A stretch of DNA of 64,000 nt from Streptococcus vestibularis (lineage in GTDB: Bacteria; Bacillota; Bacilli; Lactobacillales; Streptococcaceae): contig JAABLG010000001.1 in assembly GCA_010604095.1 (NCBI GenBank), positions 168,276 through 232,275 on the forward strand. The letters are read 5' to 3'. The position numbers and the translations under genes are program-made. Under the pieces are notes generated by a model. That model was not told the DNA's origin and did no database searches. It saw nothing but the letters and a program-made list of their open reading frames with translations. Of the stretch, positions 22,383 to 31,077 are shown piece after piece; position 1 is the stretch's first letter; each line of letters starts with the position of its first letter.

Positions 22383-22461
22383 ATGATAGCACTGTATGAC
22401 TTTTCTGAAAAATCTATATTATTTATGGCCAGCCATAAATTTAATTTATATGTGCTATAAT
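22383..22461. promoter_or_regulatory. Divergent promoters with 20-bp palindromic operator
   Basis: The palindrome ATTTATGGCCAGCCATAAAT (22421-22440) has nine-base arms and a CA centre. It lies just upstream of the minus-strand -35 (22406-22411) for the AhpD-like operon and covers the -35 position of the plus-strand extended -10 (TATAAT, 22456-22461) of rlmD. It looks like a dimeric repressor or activator site; no regulator is encoded next to it. Confidence 0.65.
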
Positions 22462-22522
22462 GGAGGGTAGTAAAAGGCTTTAGAAGATATGTTTAAGCCC
22501 TATAAAGAGTAAAGAAAGTTGA

Positions 22523-24080
<1,558 letters not shown>

Positions 24081-24270
24081 TGTTTGAATCAAGTGAAGTG
24101 TAGTTGAAGGAAATCTGTTGAAAGCAATACTTCATTTTACCGAATAAGTAATAATTTAGGCAACTTCAAATCGATTAAAAAAAACTATTTTAAAGGTTAA
24201 GAGTAGACAAAAATTGTCCACTCTTTTTTGCAAACTCAATTTATCAATAAATGAAATGAGGGAATGTAAA

Positions 24271-24441
24271 ATGAAATATTTTGAGGTTGAGTTAGAAAAT
24301 CCTGATGAATTTTTAAAACTACAAACAGAAGATTTTGTGAAAGCTAATCGCTTGCTACTAAGGAAGATAATCCAGAGCGTTACAGTCTATGAAGAAAACT
24401 TCGTCATATCCTTTAAATCTGGCATCGAATTGGAAGTATGA
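24271..24441 (+). CDS. Short remnant resembling a recombinase C-terminus
   Basis: The 56-residue product starting at ATG 24271 (GAGGGAA ribosome site) ends VYEENFVISFKSGIELEV, a sequence style common at the C-terminus of serine recombinases, where the fragment IxVYxDxxxxxFKSGIE recurs. No catalytic domain is present. An open frame extends upstream to 24214 through the terminator hairpin, so I reject that start. It is probably a degenerate piece of the element's former recombinase, though a small standalone gene cannot be excluded. Confidence 0.45.
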   Translation: MKYFEVELENPDEFLKLQTEDFVKANRLLLRKIIQSVTVYEENFVISFKSGIELEV

Positions 24442-24463
24442 GTCTCATTCCATAACTTTTATA

Positions 24464-24492
24464 TTGAACATATCATCTTGTTGTGTTATACT
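24464..24492 (+). promoter_or_regulatory. Promoter of the mef(E)/msr(D) operon
   Basis: TTGAAC (24464-24469), a 17-base spacer and TATACT (24487-24492) lie 40 bases before the leader peptide start. Confidence 0.75.
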
Positions 24493-24532
24493 ATAAATTG
24501 ATATAAACAAAGATGTAGGAGGAACCGAAACT

Positions 24533-24559
24533 ATGACAGCCTCAATGCGTTTAAGATAA
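24533..24559 (+). CDS. mef leader peptide MTASMRLR
   Basis: An eight-codon ORF (MTASMRLR) follows a strong RBS (GTAGGAGGAACC). This exact leader has been described for mef/msr(D) elements. Macrolide-dependent ribosome stalling on it relieves transcription attenuation and induces mef and msr(D). The hairpins at 24567-24606 and 24722-24763 lie between it and mef(E). Confidence 0.85.
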   Translation: MTASMRLR

Positions 24560-24566
24560 GCTGGCA

Positions 24567-24606
24567 ATAAAAAAAGCAGAATCTATACCCGATGATAGGC
24601 TTTTTT
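24567..24606 (+). promoter_or_regulatory. Leader hairpin downstream of the mef leader peptide
   Basis: AAAAAGC with ATCTAT pairs to ATAG-GCTTTTTT. It begins eight bases after the leader stop codon and so is positioned to be altered by a stalled ribosome. Confidence 0.6.
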
Positions 24607-24721
24607 GTTGTGCTTATTTATACGATATTGAGCATTCATTAGTTACGGTGAGGATATTGGTTATTTAACTATACCTTTATTTAACTATGTCTTTAATATG
24701 AATGTTTCCAAATTGTATGTA

Positions 24722-24763
24722 TGCAGACCAAAAGCCACATTGTGGGGTTTGGCCTGCATTTTT
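24722..24763 (+). terminator. Attenuator terminator upstream of mef(E)
   Basis: TGCAG-CCAAA-CCACA pairs with TGTGG-TTTGG-CTGCA and is followed by six T residues. It ends 63 bases before mef(E) and is the likely premature termination point in the absence of macrolide. The remaining 24607-24721 is AT-rich leader RNA. Confidence 0.75.
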
Positions 24764-24826
24764 TATTGCCTAGAATGCTATTCAAAATAGAAATTCAAGC
24801 AAAATAATATGCAGGAGATAATATAA

Positions 24827-26044
24827 ATGGAAAAATACAACAATTGGAAACGAAAATTTTATGCAATATGGGCAGGGCAAGCAGTATCATTAATCACTAG
24901 TGCCATCCTGCAAATGGCGATTATTTTTTACCTTACAGAAAAAACAGGATCTGCGATGGTCTTGTCTATGGCTTCATTAGTAGGTTTTTTACCCTATGCG
25001 ATTTTGGGACCTGCCATTGGTGTGCTAGTGGATCGTCATGATAGGAAGAAGATAATGATTGGTGCCGATTTAATTATCGCAGCAGCTGGTGCAGTGCTTG
25101 CTATTGTTGCATTCTGTATGGAGCTACCTGTCTGGATGATTATGATAGTATTGTTTATCCGTAGCATTGGAACAGCTTTTCATACCCCAGCACTCAATGC
25201 GGTTACACCACTTTTAGTACCAGAAGAACAGCTAACGAAATGCGCAGGCTATAGTCAGTCTTTGCAGTCTATAAGCTATATTGTTAGTCCGGCAGTTGCA
25301 GCACTCTTATACTCCGTTTGGGATTTAAATGCTATTATTGCCATCGACGTATTGGGTGCTGTGATTGCATCTATTACGGTAGCAATTGTACGTATACCTA
25401 AGCTGGGTAATCAAGTGCAAAGTTTAGAACCAAATTTCATAAGGGAGATGAAAGAAGGAGTTGTGGTTCTGAGACAAAACAAAGGATTGTTTGCCTTATT
25501 ACTCTTAGGAACACTATATACTTTTGTTTATATGCCAATCAATGCACTATTTCCTTTAATAAGCATGGAACACTTTAATGGAACACCTGTGCATATTTCT
25601 ATTACGGAAATTTCCTTTGCATTTGGGATGCTAGCAGGAGGCTTATTATTAGGAAGATTAGGGGGCTTCGAAAAGCATGTATTACTAATAACAAGTTCAT
25701 TTTTTATAATGGGGACCAGTTTAGCCGTTTCGGGAATACTTCCTCCAAATGGATTTGTAATATTCGTAGTTTGCTGTGCAATAATGGGGCTTTCGGTGCC
25801 ATTTTATAGCGGTGTGCAAACAGCTCTTTTTCAGGAGAAAATTAAGCCTGAATATTTAGGACGTGTATTTTCTTTGATCGGAAGTATCATGTCACTTGCT
25901 ATGCCAATTGGGTTAATTCTTTCTGGATTCTTTGCTGATAAAATCGGTGTAAATCATTGGTTTTTACTATCAGGTATTTTAATTATTGGCATTGCTATAG
26001 TTTGCCAAATGATAACTGAGGTTAGAAAATTAGATTTAAAATAA
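24827..26044 (+). CDS. mef(E): Macrolide efflux MFS transporter Mef(A/E)
   Basis: Mef proteins export 14- and 15-membered macrolides through the membrane by proton antiport. The 405-residue protein has about twelve membrane helices and begins MEKYNNWKRKFYAIWAGQAV, which I recognise as Mef. The MFS loop motif VDRHDRKK follows helix two. Association with the Mega-type element points to the mef(E) allele, though mef(A) is about 90% identical and I cannot align them here. An AGGAGAT ribosome site precedes the ATG. It is co-transcribed with msr(D). Confidence 0.95.
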   Translation: MEKYNNWKRKFYAIWAGQAVSLITSAILQMAIIFYLTEKTGSAMVLSMASLVGFLPYAILGPAIGVLVDRHDRKKIMIGADLIIAAAGAVLAIVAFCMELPVWMIMIVLFIRSIGTAFHTPALNAVTPLLVPEEQLTKCAGYSQSLQSISYIVSPAVAALLYSVWDLNAIIAIDVLGAVIASITVAIVRIPKLGNQVQSLEPNFIREMKEGVVVLRQNKGLFALLLLGTLYTFVYMPINALFPLISMEHFNGTPVHISITEISFAFGMLAGGLLLGRLGGFEKHVLLITSSFFIMGTSLAVSGILPPNGFVIFVVCCAIMGLSVPFYSGVQTALFQEKIKPEYLGRVFSLIGSIMSLAMPIGLILSGFFADKIGVNHWFLLSGILIIGIAIVCQMITEVRKLDLK

Positions 26045-26064
26045 ACAATATTGGAGGAATATTT

Positions 26065-26118
26065 ATGTATCTTATTTTCATGTAACTCTTCCTGCAAAAA
26101 TCGCAGGGTTTTCCCTGC
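26065..26118 (+). promoter_or_regulatory. msr(D) leader peptide MYLIFM and downstream hairpin
   Basis: A six-codon ORF (MYLIFM, 26065-26085) with RBS TTGGAGGAAT follows mef(E). It is the published MsrD leader at which ribosomes stall with erythromycin. The hairpin GCAGGG-TTTT-CCCTGC (26103-26118) and an upstream CCTGC (26091-26095) can pair alternatively, a layout for attenuation of msr(D). Confidence 0.8.
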
Positions 26119-26163
26119 ATACAAGCAAATGAAAGCATGCGATTATAGACAGGAGGAAATGTT

Positions 26164-27627
26164 ATGGAATTAATATTAAAAGCAAAAGACATTCGTGTGG
26201 AATTCAAAGGACGCGATGTTTTAGATATAAATGAATTAGAAGTATATGATTATGACCGTATTGGTTTAGTAGGAGCAAATGGTGCTGGAAAAAGCACTTT
26301 ACTCAGGGTACTTTTAGGAGAATTAACTCCCCCAGGATGTAAAATGAATCGTCTGGGTGAACTTGCCTATATTCCCCAGTTGGACGAAGTAACTCTGCAG
26401 GAGGAAAAAGATTTTGCACTTGTAGGCAAGCTAGGTGTTGAGCAATTAAATATACAGACTATGAGCGGTGGTGAAGAAACAAGGCTTAAAATAGCACAGG
26501 CCTTATCGGCACAGGTTCATGGTATTTTAGCGGATGAACCTACGAGCCATTTAGACCGTGAAGGAATTGATTTTCTAATAGGACAGCTAAAATATTTTAC
26601 AGGTGCACTGTTAGTTATTAGCCATGACCGCTATTTTCTTGATGAAATAGTAGATAAAATATGGGAACTGAAAGATGGCAAAATCACTGAGTATTGGGGA
26701 AACTATTCTGATTATCTTCGTCAGAAAGAGGAAGAACGTAAGAGCCAAGCTGCAGAATACGAACAATTTATTGCGGAACGTGCCCGATTGGAAAGGGCTG
26801 CGGAGGAAAAGCGAAAACAGGCTCGTAAAATAGAACAGAAGGCAAAAGGTTCTTCAAAGAAAAAAAGTACTGAAGACGGAGGGCGTTTAGCTCATCAAAA
26901 ATCAATAGGAAGTAAGGAAAAAAAGATGTATAATGCTGCTAAAACCCTAGAGCACAGGATTGCGGCCTTAGGAAAAGTAGAAGCTCCGGAAGGCATTCGC
27001 AGAATTCGTTTCAGGCAAAGTAAAGCATTGGAGCTCCATAATCCATACCCTATAGTCGGTGCAGAAATTAATAAAGTATTTGGGGATAAGGCTCTGTTTG
27101 AAAATGCATCTTTTCAAATTCCGTTAGGAGCAAAAGTGGCGTTAACTGGTGGTAATGGAATCGGAAAAACAACTTTAATCCAAATGATCTTAAACCATGA
27201 AGAAGGAATTTCTATTTCGCCTAAGGCAAAAATAGGTTACTTTGCACAGAATGGTTACAAGTACAACAGTAATCAGAATGTTATGGAGTTTATGCAGAAG
27301 GATTGTGACTACAATATATCAGAAATTCGTTCAGTGCTAGCATCTATGGGGTTCAAACAGAACGATATTGGAAAAAGTTTATCTGTTTTAAGCGGTGGAG
27401 AAATTATAAAATTGTTGCTTGCTAAAATGCTCATGGGTAGATATAACATCCTAATAATGGATGAACCCAGTAACTTCCTTGACATACCAAGTTTAGAGGC
27501 TTTGGAAATACTAATGAAGGAGTACACCGGAACTATCGTGTTTATCACCCACGATAAACGATTACTCGAAAATGTAGCAGATGTAGTTTATGAAATTAGA
27601 GATAAGAAAATAAATCTGAAACATTAA
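26164..27627 (+). CDS. msr(D): ABC-F ribosomal protection protein Msr(D) (Mel)
   Basis: Msr(D) is a cytoplasmic ABC-F ATPase that displaces macrolides from the ribosome and acts with Mef. The 487-residue protein has two ABC domains without membrane helices: Walker [12 protein letters not shown] (about 38-48), signature MSGGEETR, Walker [13 protein letters not shown], a charged linker (about 185-265, [14 protein letters not shown]), then Walker [11 protein letters not shown], signature LSGGE and [11 protein letters not shown]. It has an ACAGGAGGAAATG start region and is preceded by its own leader peptide. Confidence 0.96.
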
Positions 27628-27744
27628 ATTTAAGGTAGTCGCTGGTCAGTATAGTCTGTTCTGGTTGGCGACTCCATTGTTAAAGAGTATAAAGACTTTA
27701 GATTTTATGAATATTAAAAATAGGAACAGTCAATTGAACTGCTC

Positions 27745-28044
27745 CTATTTTTCTGCTAAATATATTGTAGTTTTCTTATATGTATAATGATAGATTAGCG
27801 GATTCTCATCTACGGTACTTACTTCAAATATGAAGAAGTGATCGCGGTTATCTCTGGACTTTTCCTTATTGAGGACAAAGTAATTCTTACGTGAAGTCGC
27901 CATTGTTTTTAGGATATCATCAGTTAGGAAGGTCAATGGAATATTCATGTTAGAGTAGCGGTAGAAGTCACGTTCAAAATCTTGGTAGCTCTCGCTATAA
28001 TAGTCCATTTGTAGGTGATTACGCTGAAACTCAAGCTGATTCAT
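27745..28044 (-). CDS. Hypothetical protein of the Mega-type element
   Basis: I chose the internal ATG at 28044 (MNQLEFQRNHLQMDYYSESY), which follows an AGGAGGTGC ribosome site; the frame is open to 28068. The 99-residue product is soluble and rich in Tyr and charged residues. It overlaps the end of the upstream YolD-like gene in the ribosome-site region, indicating coupling. It has the place and size of the small orf genes described beside msr(D) in Mega and Tn1207.1. Function is unknown. Confidence 0.6.
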   Translation of the reverse strand: MNQLEFQRNHLQMDYYSESYQDFERDFYRYSNMNIPLTFLTDDILKTMATSRKNYFVLNKEKSRDNRDHFFIFEVSTVDENPLIYHYTYKKTTIYLAEK

Positions 28045-28399
28045 AGAGCACCTCCTCGACAAGTTCAATACTAATAATGTCTTTTAATTTCAAATTGATG
28101 TGACCTGTTGTAGTTTTTATCAAAATGAAATCTTTGGTCAGACTTGGTATTGTTCCAGTGTAGGAAACACGCTTGTTTTTTTCAATCACTTGAATGCGTG
28201 TGCGTAGCTGCCCGGCGTATACTTGACTGAGGAGTAATAATTTCTTCTCTAGTGATAAGTCAGACATGTACGTTACTTTGTTTGTATCATCAGAGAGTGC
28301 TGATGCATGTTCAGATAGGAAAAAGCCCATCCATTTTTGCATCTTTGTATCCTGGTACTCTCTTGCTGATTGAAATGGTAAATATGAACGGTCAATCAT
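28031..28399 (-). CDS. YolD-like family protein
   Basis: The 122-residue protein begins IDRSYLPFQSAREYQDTKMQ, resembling YolD-like proteins, which are encoded next to UmuC-type polymerases in Gram-positive mobile elements (DRG/DRS motif, then a C-terminal RIxxIEKNKRVSYTGTI and IISIELVEEV). YolD is a UmuD-like partner candidate for Y-family polymerases. Here the associated umuC is broken, so the gene is probably a relic of an SOS mutagenesis cassette. RBS AAAGGAT is six bases upstream. Confidence 0.65.
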   Translation of the reverse strand: MIDRSYLPFQSAREYQDTKMQKWMGFFLSEHASALSDDTNKVTYMSDLSLEKKLLLLSQVYAGQLRTRIQVIEKNKRVSYTGTIPSLTKDFILIKTTTGHINLKLKDIISIELVEEVLYESA

Positions 28400-28411
28400 A
28401 TCAAATCCTTT

Positions 28412-28747
28412 CTATGCAGAGGCAAGGGTATTTTTATCAAATTGAATCGTAAAACCTTGAATTCCCCCACCTGTGTAACATTCTTTAAAGCGATTGATTA
28501 CCTCAGTATAGATTATCACAGATGAGCTTGTTGGCTTAATGCTAAATGTAAATTCCAATGGTAATCGGTTTTCAGATTTAGCATGTACTAGTCGTATCGA
28601 TATTTCAGTTGTTTTGAGTTTTCTCTGACGAAGTTTTGAAGTTGCTGTTTCAACGATTCCATGTAAAAATCTTTCAAGCATTTCAATATCATTACATCCT
28701 TTGCTACGGATTTCTGAAAATTGTACTGTATTTTTTTCTTGTTTCAT
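28412..28747 (-). CDS. Hypothetical protein between umuC relic and YolD-like gene
   Basis: This 111-residue protein overlaps the end of the umuC relic by four bases (ATGA), as expected for translational coupling in an SOS cassette. The sequence (LERFLHGIVETATSKLRQRK, then a beta-rich C-terminus) matches no family I can name. It is probably one of the small orfs known downstream of umuC in streptococcal elements. Confidence 0.55.
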   Translation of the reverse strand: MKQEKNTVQFSEIRSKGCNDIEMLERFLHGIVETATSKLRQRKLKTTEISIRLVHAKSENRLPLEFTFSIKPTSSSVIIYTEVINRFKECYTGGGIQGFTIQFDKNTLASA

Positions 28748-29174
28748 TTTAATCCCTCCAATCCACCCGCGGAATGACCACCGATAAGTTTACTGCGTTC
28801 AATATTTCTGGAACCTTCAGTTAGGACGGTTCCTTTTTGTATGGCTAAAAAACCAAACTGTTCTCTGACAACATCAATAGCTGTCTGAAGTCTATTATCT
28901 TTTTCAATTTGTTCTACATCATCAAAGAGTGATAGTAGAGTATAGCTTTCATCTACGAAGCCACTATAAGATACACCAATTTGTCTCACTGCACCAGAGG
29001 TGTATTTTTTCGGAATAATACAAGTACATGACTCACCATTGTTTTGGGGAGATTTGCGGGTTCAATTTTATTCTGAGCATTTATAGATTTTTTCATCTCA
29101 GTCCTAGAATAGCCAATATGAATAGAAACGACAGTAGTCAATACTAGGGCTACTGTTCCGTTCCACAGTATCAT
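28744..29174 (-). pseudogene. umuC/mucB-type Y-family polymerase, truncated and frameshifted
   Basis: Only the C-terminal third remains. In one frame TVVSIHIGYSRTEMKKSIN resembles the start of the UmuC little-finger domain, running to a premature stop at 28986. In the next frame VRQIGVSYSGFVDESYTLLS continues the same domain to the end (LIGGHSAGGLEGLK). Adding one A to the six-A run just before the break (near 29009) restores RKKYTSGAVRQIGV. The N-terminal catalytic palm is missing, cut off near the att copy at 29230. It cannot make an active polymerase. Confidence 0.75.
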
Positions 29175-29229
29175 TTAAAAATCATTTTCACACCCTTTCG
29201 TCTATTAGTATAGAAGAAAGCTCTCAGCA

Positions 29230-29252
29230 CACGTGGAGTGTGTAGCTTTGCT
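29230..29252. repeat. Attachment core copy 2
   Basis: An exact copy of the 23-bp core, separating element A from element B. It is not inside a complete rlmD gene; about 20 bases of unrelated sequence (CTCTCAGCA) precede it. Confidence 0.85.
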
Positions 29253-29464
29253 CGTAAAAGCCTAGAACCTTTGAACGAAAGGGATAATGAAAAGCCTTGA
29301 TTGCAAGGCTTTTTGCTTTATGGTGGGGAAGTATTAGAGTAAGTAATTTTTGGAGTGAGTGGAAGTGATAGTTAGGAATTCTCAAATTCTATTTCCATTT
29401 ACCCTGTGGGTACGTTTTTATTTCCATTGACAAGGAGTTTGAGGGAATAGAAACGTACCCACCT
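29230..29464. repeat. 235-bp direct repeat, copy 2 (element left end)
   Basis: This copy matches 23846-24080 with about four differences, including the element-type rlmD 3' codons and terminator (29290-29315). Its inverted repeat is a perfect ten-base pair of arms, GTGGGTACGT and ACGTACCCAC (about 29406-29463). From 29465 to 29790 there is no gene: a hairpin (29536-29567, AAAACCTTGAAA/TTTCAAGGTTTT) is the only structure I see. Confidence 0.86.
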
Positions 29465-29790
29465 ATATGAAAAAATCACGAAAGGTTTGATCTATGGAAA
29501 TCAGTAGAAATTAGGTGATACAATAACACGTTATAAAAACCTTGAAATCAGTATGTTTCAAGGTTTTAAGTACTCTTACGGATAGCATTGGGAACATCTA
29601 ACTTTCTTGAGGAGTAAAGTTTGTTTCTCAATATAGTAATCGTTAAATTGTGTCGAAGCGTTATATGATATGATAATTCCAAATAGTCCTTTGGGCTTTT
29701 TATGGCATTGTGATATTCTCTAAGAACACGAGATTGCTTCAATAATTTACAAAGTTATGGGGATTTCTCATAGCTTTTTTACTTTCTTCC

Positions 29791-29846
29791 TTGACAATTG
29801 AGCGAGTGTTCAACTATAATGATAATAGTTGAGTGGTTGTTCAACT
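29791..29846 (+). promoter_or_regulatory. Promoter and tandem operator of the metal-resistance operon
   Basis: TTGACA (29791-29796), an 18-base spacer and TATAAT (29815-29820). Two direct copies of GAGYGRKTGTTCAACT lie at 29800-29815 and 29831-29846, each with a partially palindromic TTGA-N8-TCAA core, one inside the spacer and one just past the start site. They are well placed as ArsR/SmtB-type operators bound by the repressor encoded at 30715. Confidence 0.75.
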
Positions 29847-29866
29847 GAATCATCGATTATTGAGGT

Positions 29867-30700
29867 ATGAGATGTAATTTTTCTTCTCTATCACCAGTAA
29901 TGCAAGCTTTATTAGCTGGCTTATTCAACTGGTTTTGTACCCTTATCGGTGCTAGTTTGGTCTTTTTTGTCAAAACCATTCATCAAAAATTCATGGATAT
30001 GATGATGGGCTTGGCAGCGGGCATTATGACGGCAGCGGCAGTCTGGCCTTTGCTTGTCCCTTCTTTGGACTATAGCCAGTCAATAGCTACGAACAGATTT
30101 TACTGGTTGACGACGGCTGTTGGTTCTATTGTCGGGGGCTTATTTATCCGCTTTATTAATTATTTGGTTCCCGACCTACATTTGAATCATCAGATGAGTG
30201 ATAAGGAAGGGATTTTGAATCCCAAAAGACCCTTATCAAAGACCATGCTGCTTTATCTGGCGGTAGTGTTTCATAATATACCAGAGGGCTTAGCAGTTGG
30301 TGTGGCATTTGCTAGTGTGGCAAATCTCGCAACTAGACTTTCCTTTACGTGAATGAGTGCCCTTGGATTGGCCTTGGGAATTGGCATCCAAAATATTCGA
30401 GAAGGCTCTGCCTTGTCCTTGCCACTACGGGTAGAAGGGCGAAGTAGGAAATCAGCTTTCTACTATGGCGCCATGTCAGCGATTGTTGAGTCGATTGCAG
30501 CTGTTTTAGGGGCCTATTCTGTTATGTCTATGACCCAGCTACTACCTTATGCTCTCTTATTTGCGGCGGGAGCCATGATTTATGTTGCAGTGGAAGAACT
30601 TGTGCCAGGTGCTCAAGAGCACAAGAATACCGATATTGCGACAGGTGGGGTTATGGCCGGATTTCTAATCATGATGTTACTTGATACAACTTTAGTATAG
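29867..30700 (+). pseudogene. ZIP (GufA-like) metal transporter interrupted by an in-frame TGA
   Basis: The two halves are in the same frame: 161 codons, TGA at 30350-30352, then 115 codons. The first half has ZIP features (MGLAAGIMTAAAVW, VFHNIPEGLAVGVAFA), and the second has GLALGIGIQNIREGSALSLP. Family members have Trp or similar at the stop position, so a TGG-to-TGA change is likely. The second metal motif reads NIREG where NFPEG is usual, so decay or altered specificity is also suggested. A restart at ATG 30353 could make a partial protein, but the metal path needs both halves. Confidence 0.78.
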
Positions 30701-30714
30701 GAGGAATAGAAAAT

Positions 30715-31077
30715 ATGTCACAGTGTTTAACAGCTTGTAATCCAGATTTAATTCAAGGGGTCCATGAGACGGAGTTTGATACCGTTACATTGCTAAATAT
30801 GTCCAATTTTTTTAAGGCGATTTCTGACCCAACTCGTTTGCGGATTTTACAAGCAGTACGGCAAAATCCAATTTGTGTCGGAGACTTAGCGATTGCGTTA
30901 CAGATGACCAAGTCTGCTATTTCTCACCAACTACGCTATCTGCGGGACTGCCAATTGGTCAAGGGGGAGAAAAAAGGAAGGATGACCTATTATGAACTTG
31001 CGGACGATCATGTCGCAGCAGTCTTGTCTTTGACACTGAAACATTTGAAAGAGGAAAAACATGAAGAAAGAGTATGA
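30715..31077 (+). CDS. ArsR/SmtB-family metal-responsive repressor (CadC-like)
   Basis: The 120-residue winged-helix protein has the N-terminal Cys pair CLTAC, the ISDPTRLRILQAV start of the DNA-binding domain, ICVGDLA (the ELCVCDL-type metal segment with one Cys), recognition helix TKSAISHQLRYL and a C-terminal helix with DDHVAAVLSLTLKH, matching the alpha5 metal site. It should release the operator on Cd, Zn or related ions. It follows the ZIP relic by 14 bases and overlaps cadA by 17. Confidence 0.88.
   Translation: MSQCLTACNPDLIQGVHETEFDTVTLLNMSNFFKAISDPTRLRILQAVRQNPICVGDLAIALQMTKSAISHQLRYLRDCQLVKGEKKGRMTYYELADDHVAAVLSLTLKHLKEEKHEERV

Noticed and set aside
24214..24270. Upstream extension of the small recombinase-like frame
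   Set aside because: It would start inside the T-run of a hairpin terminator; ATG 24271 has a proper ribosome site.
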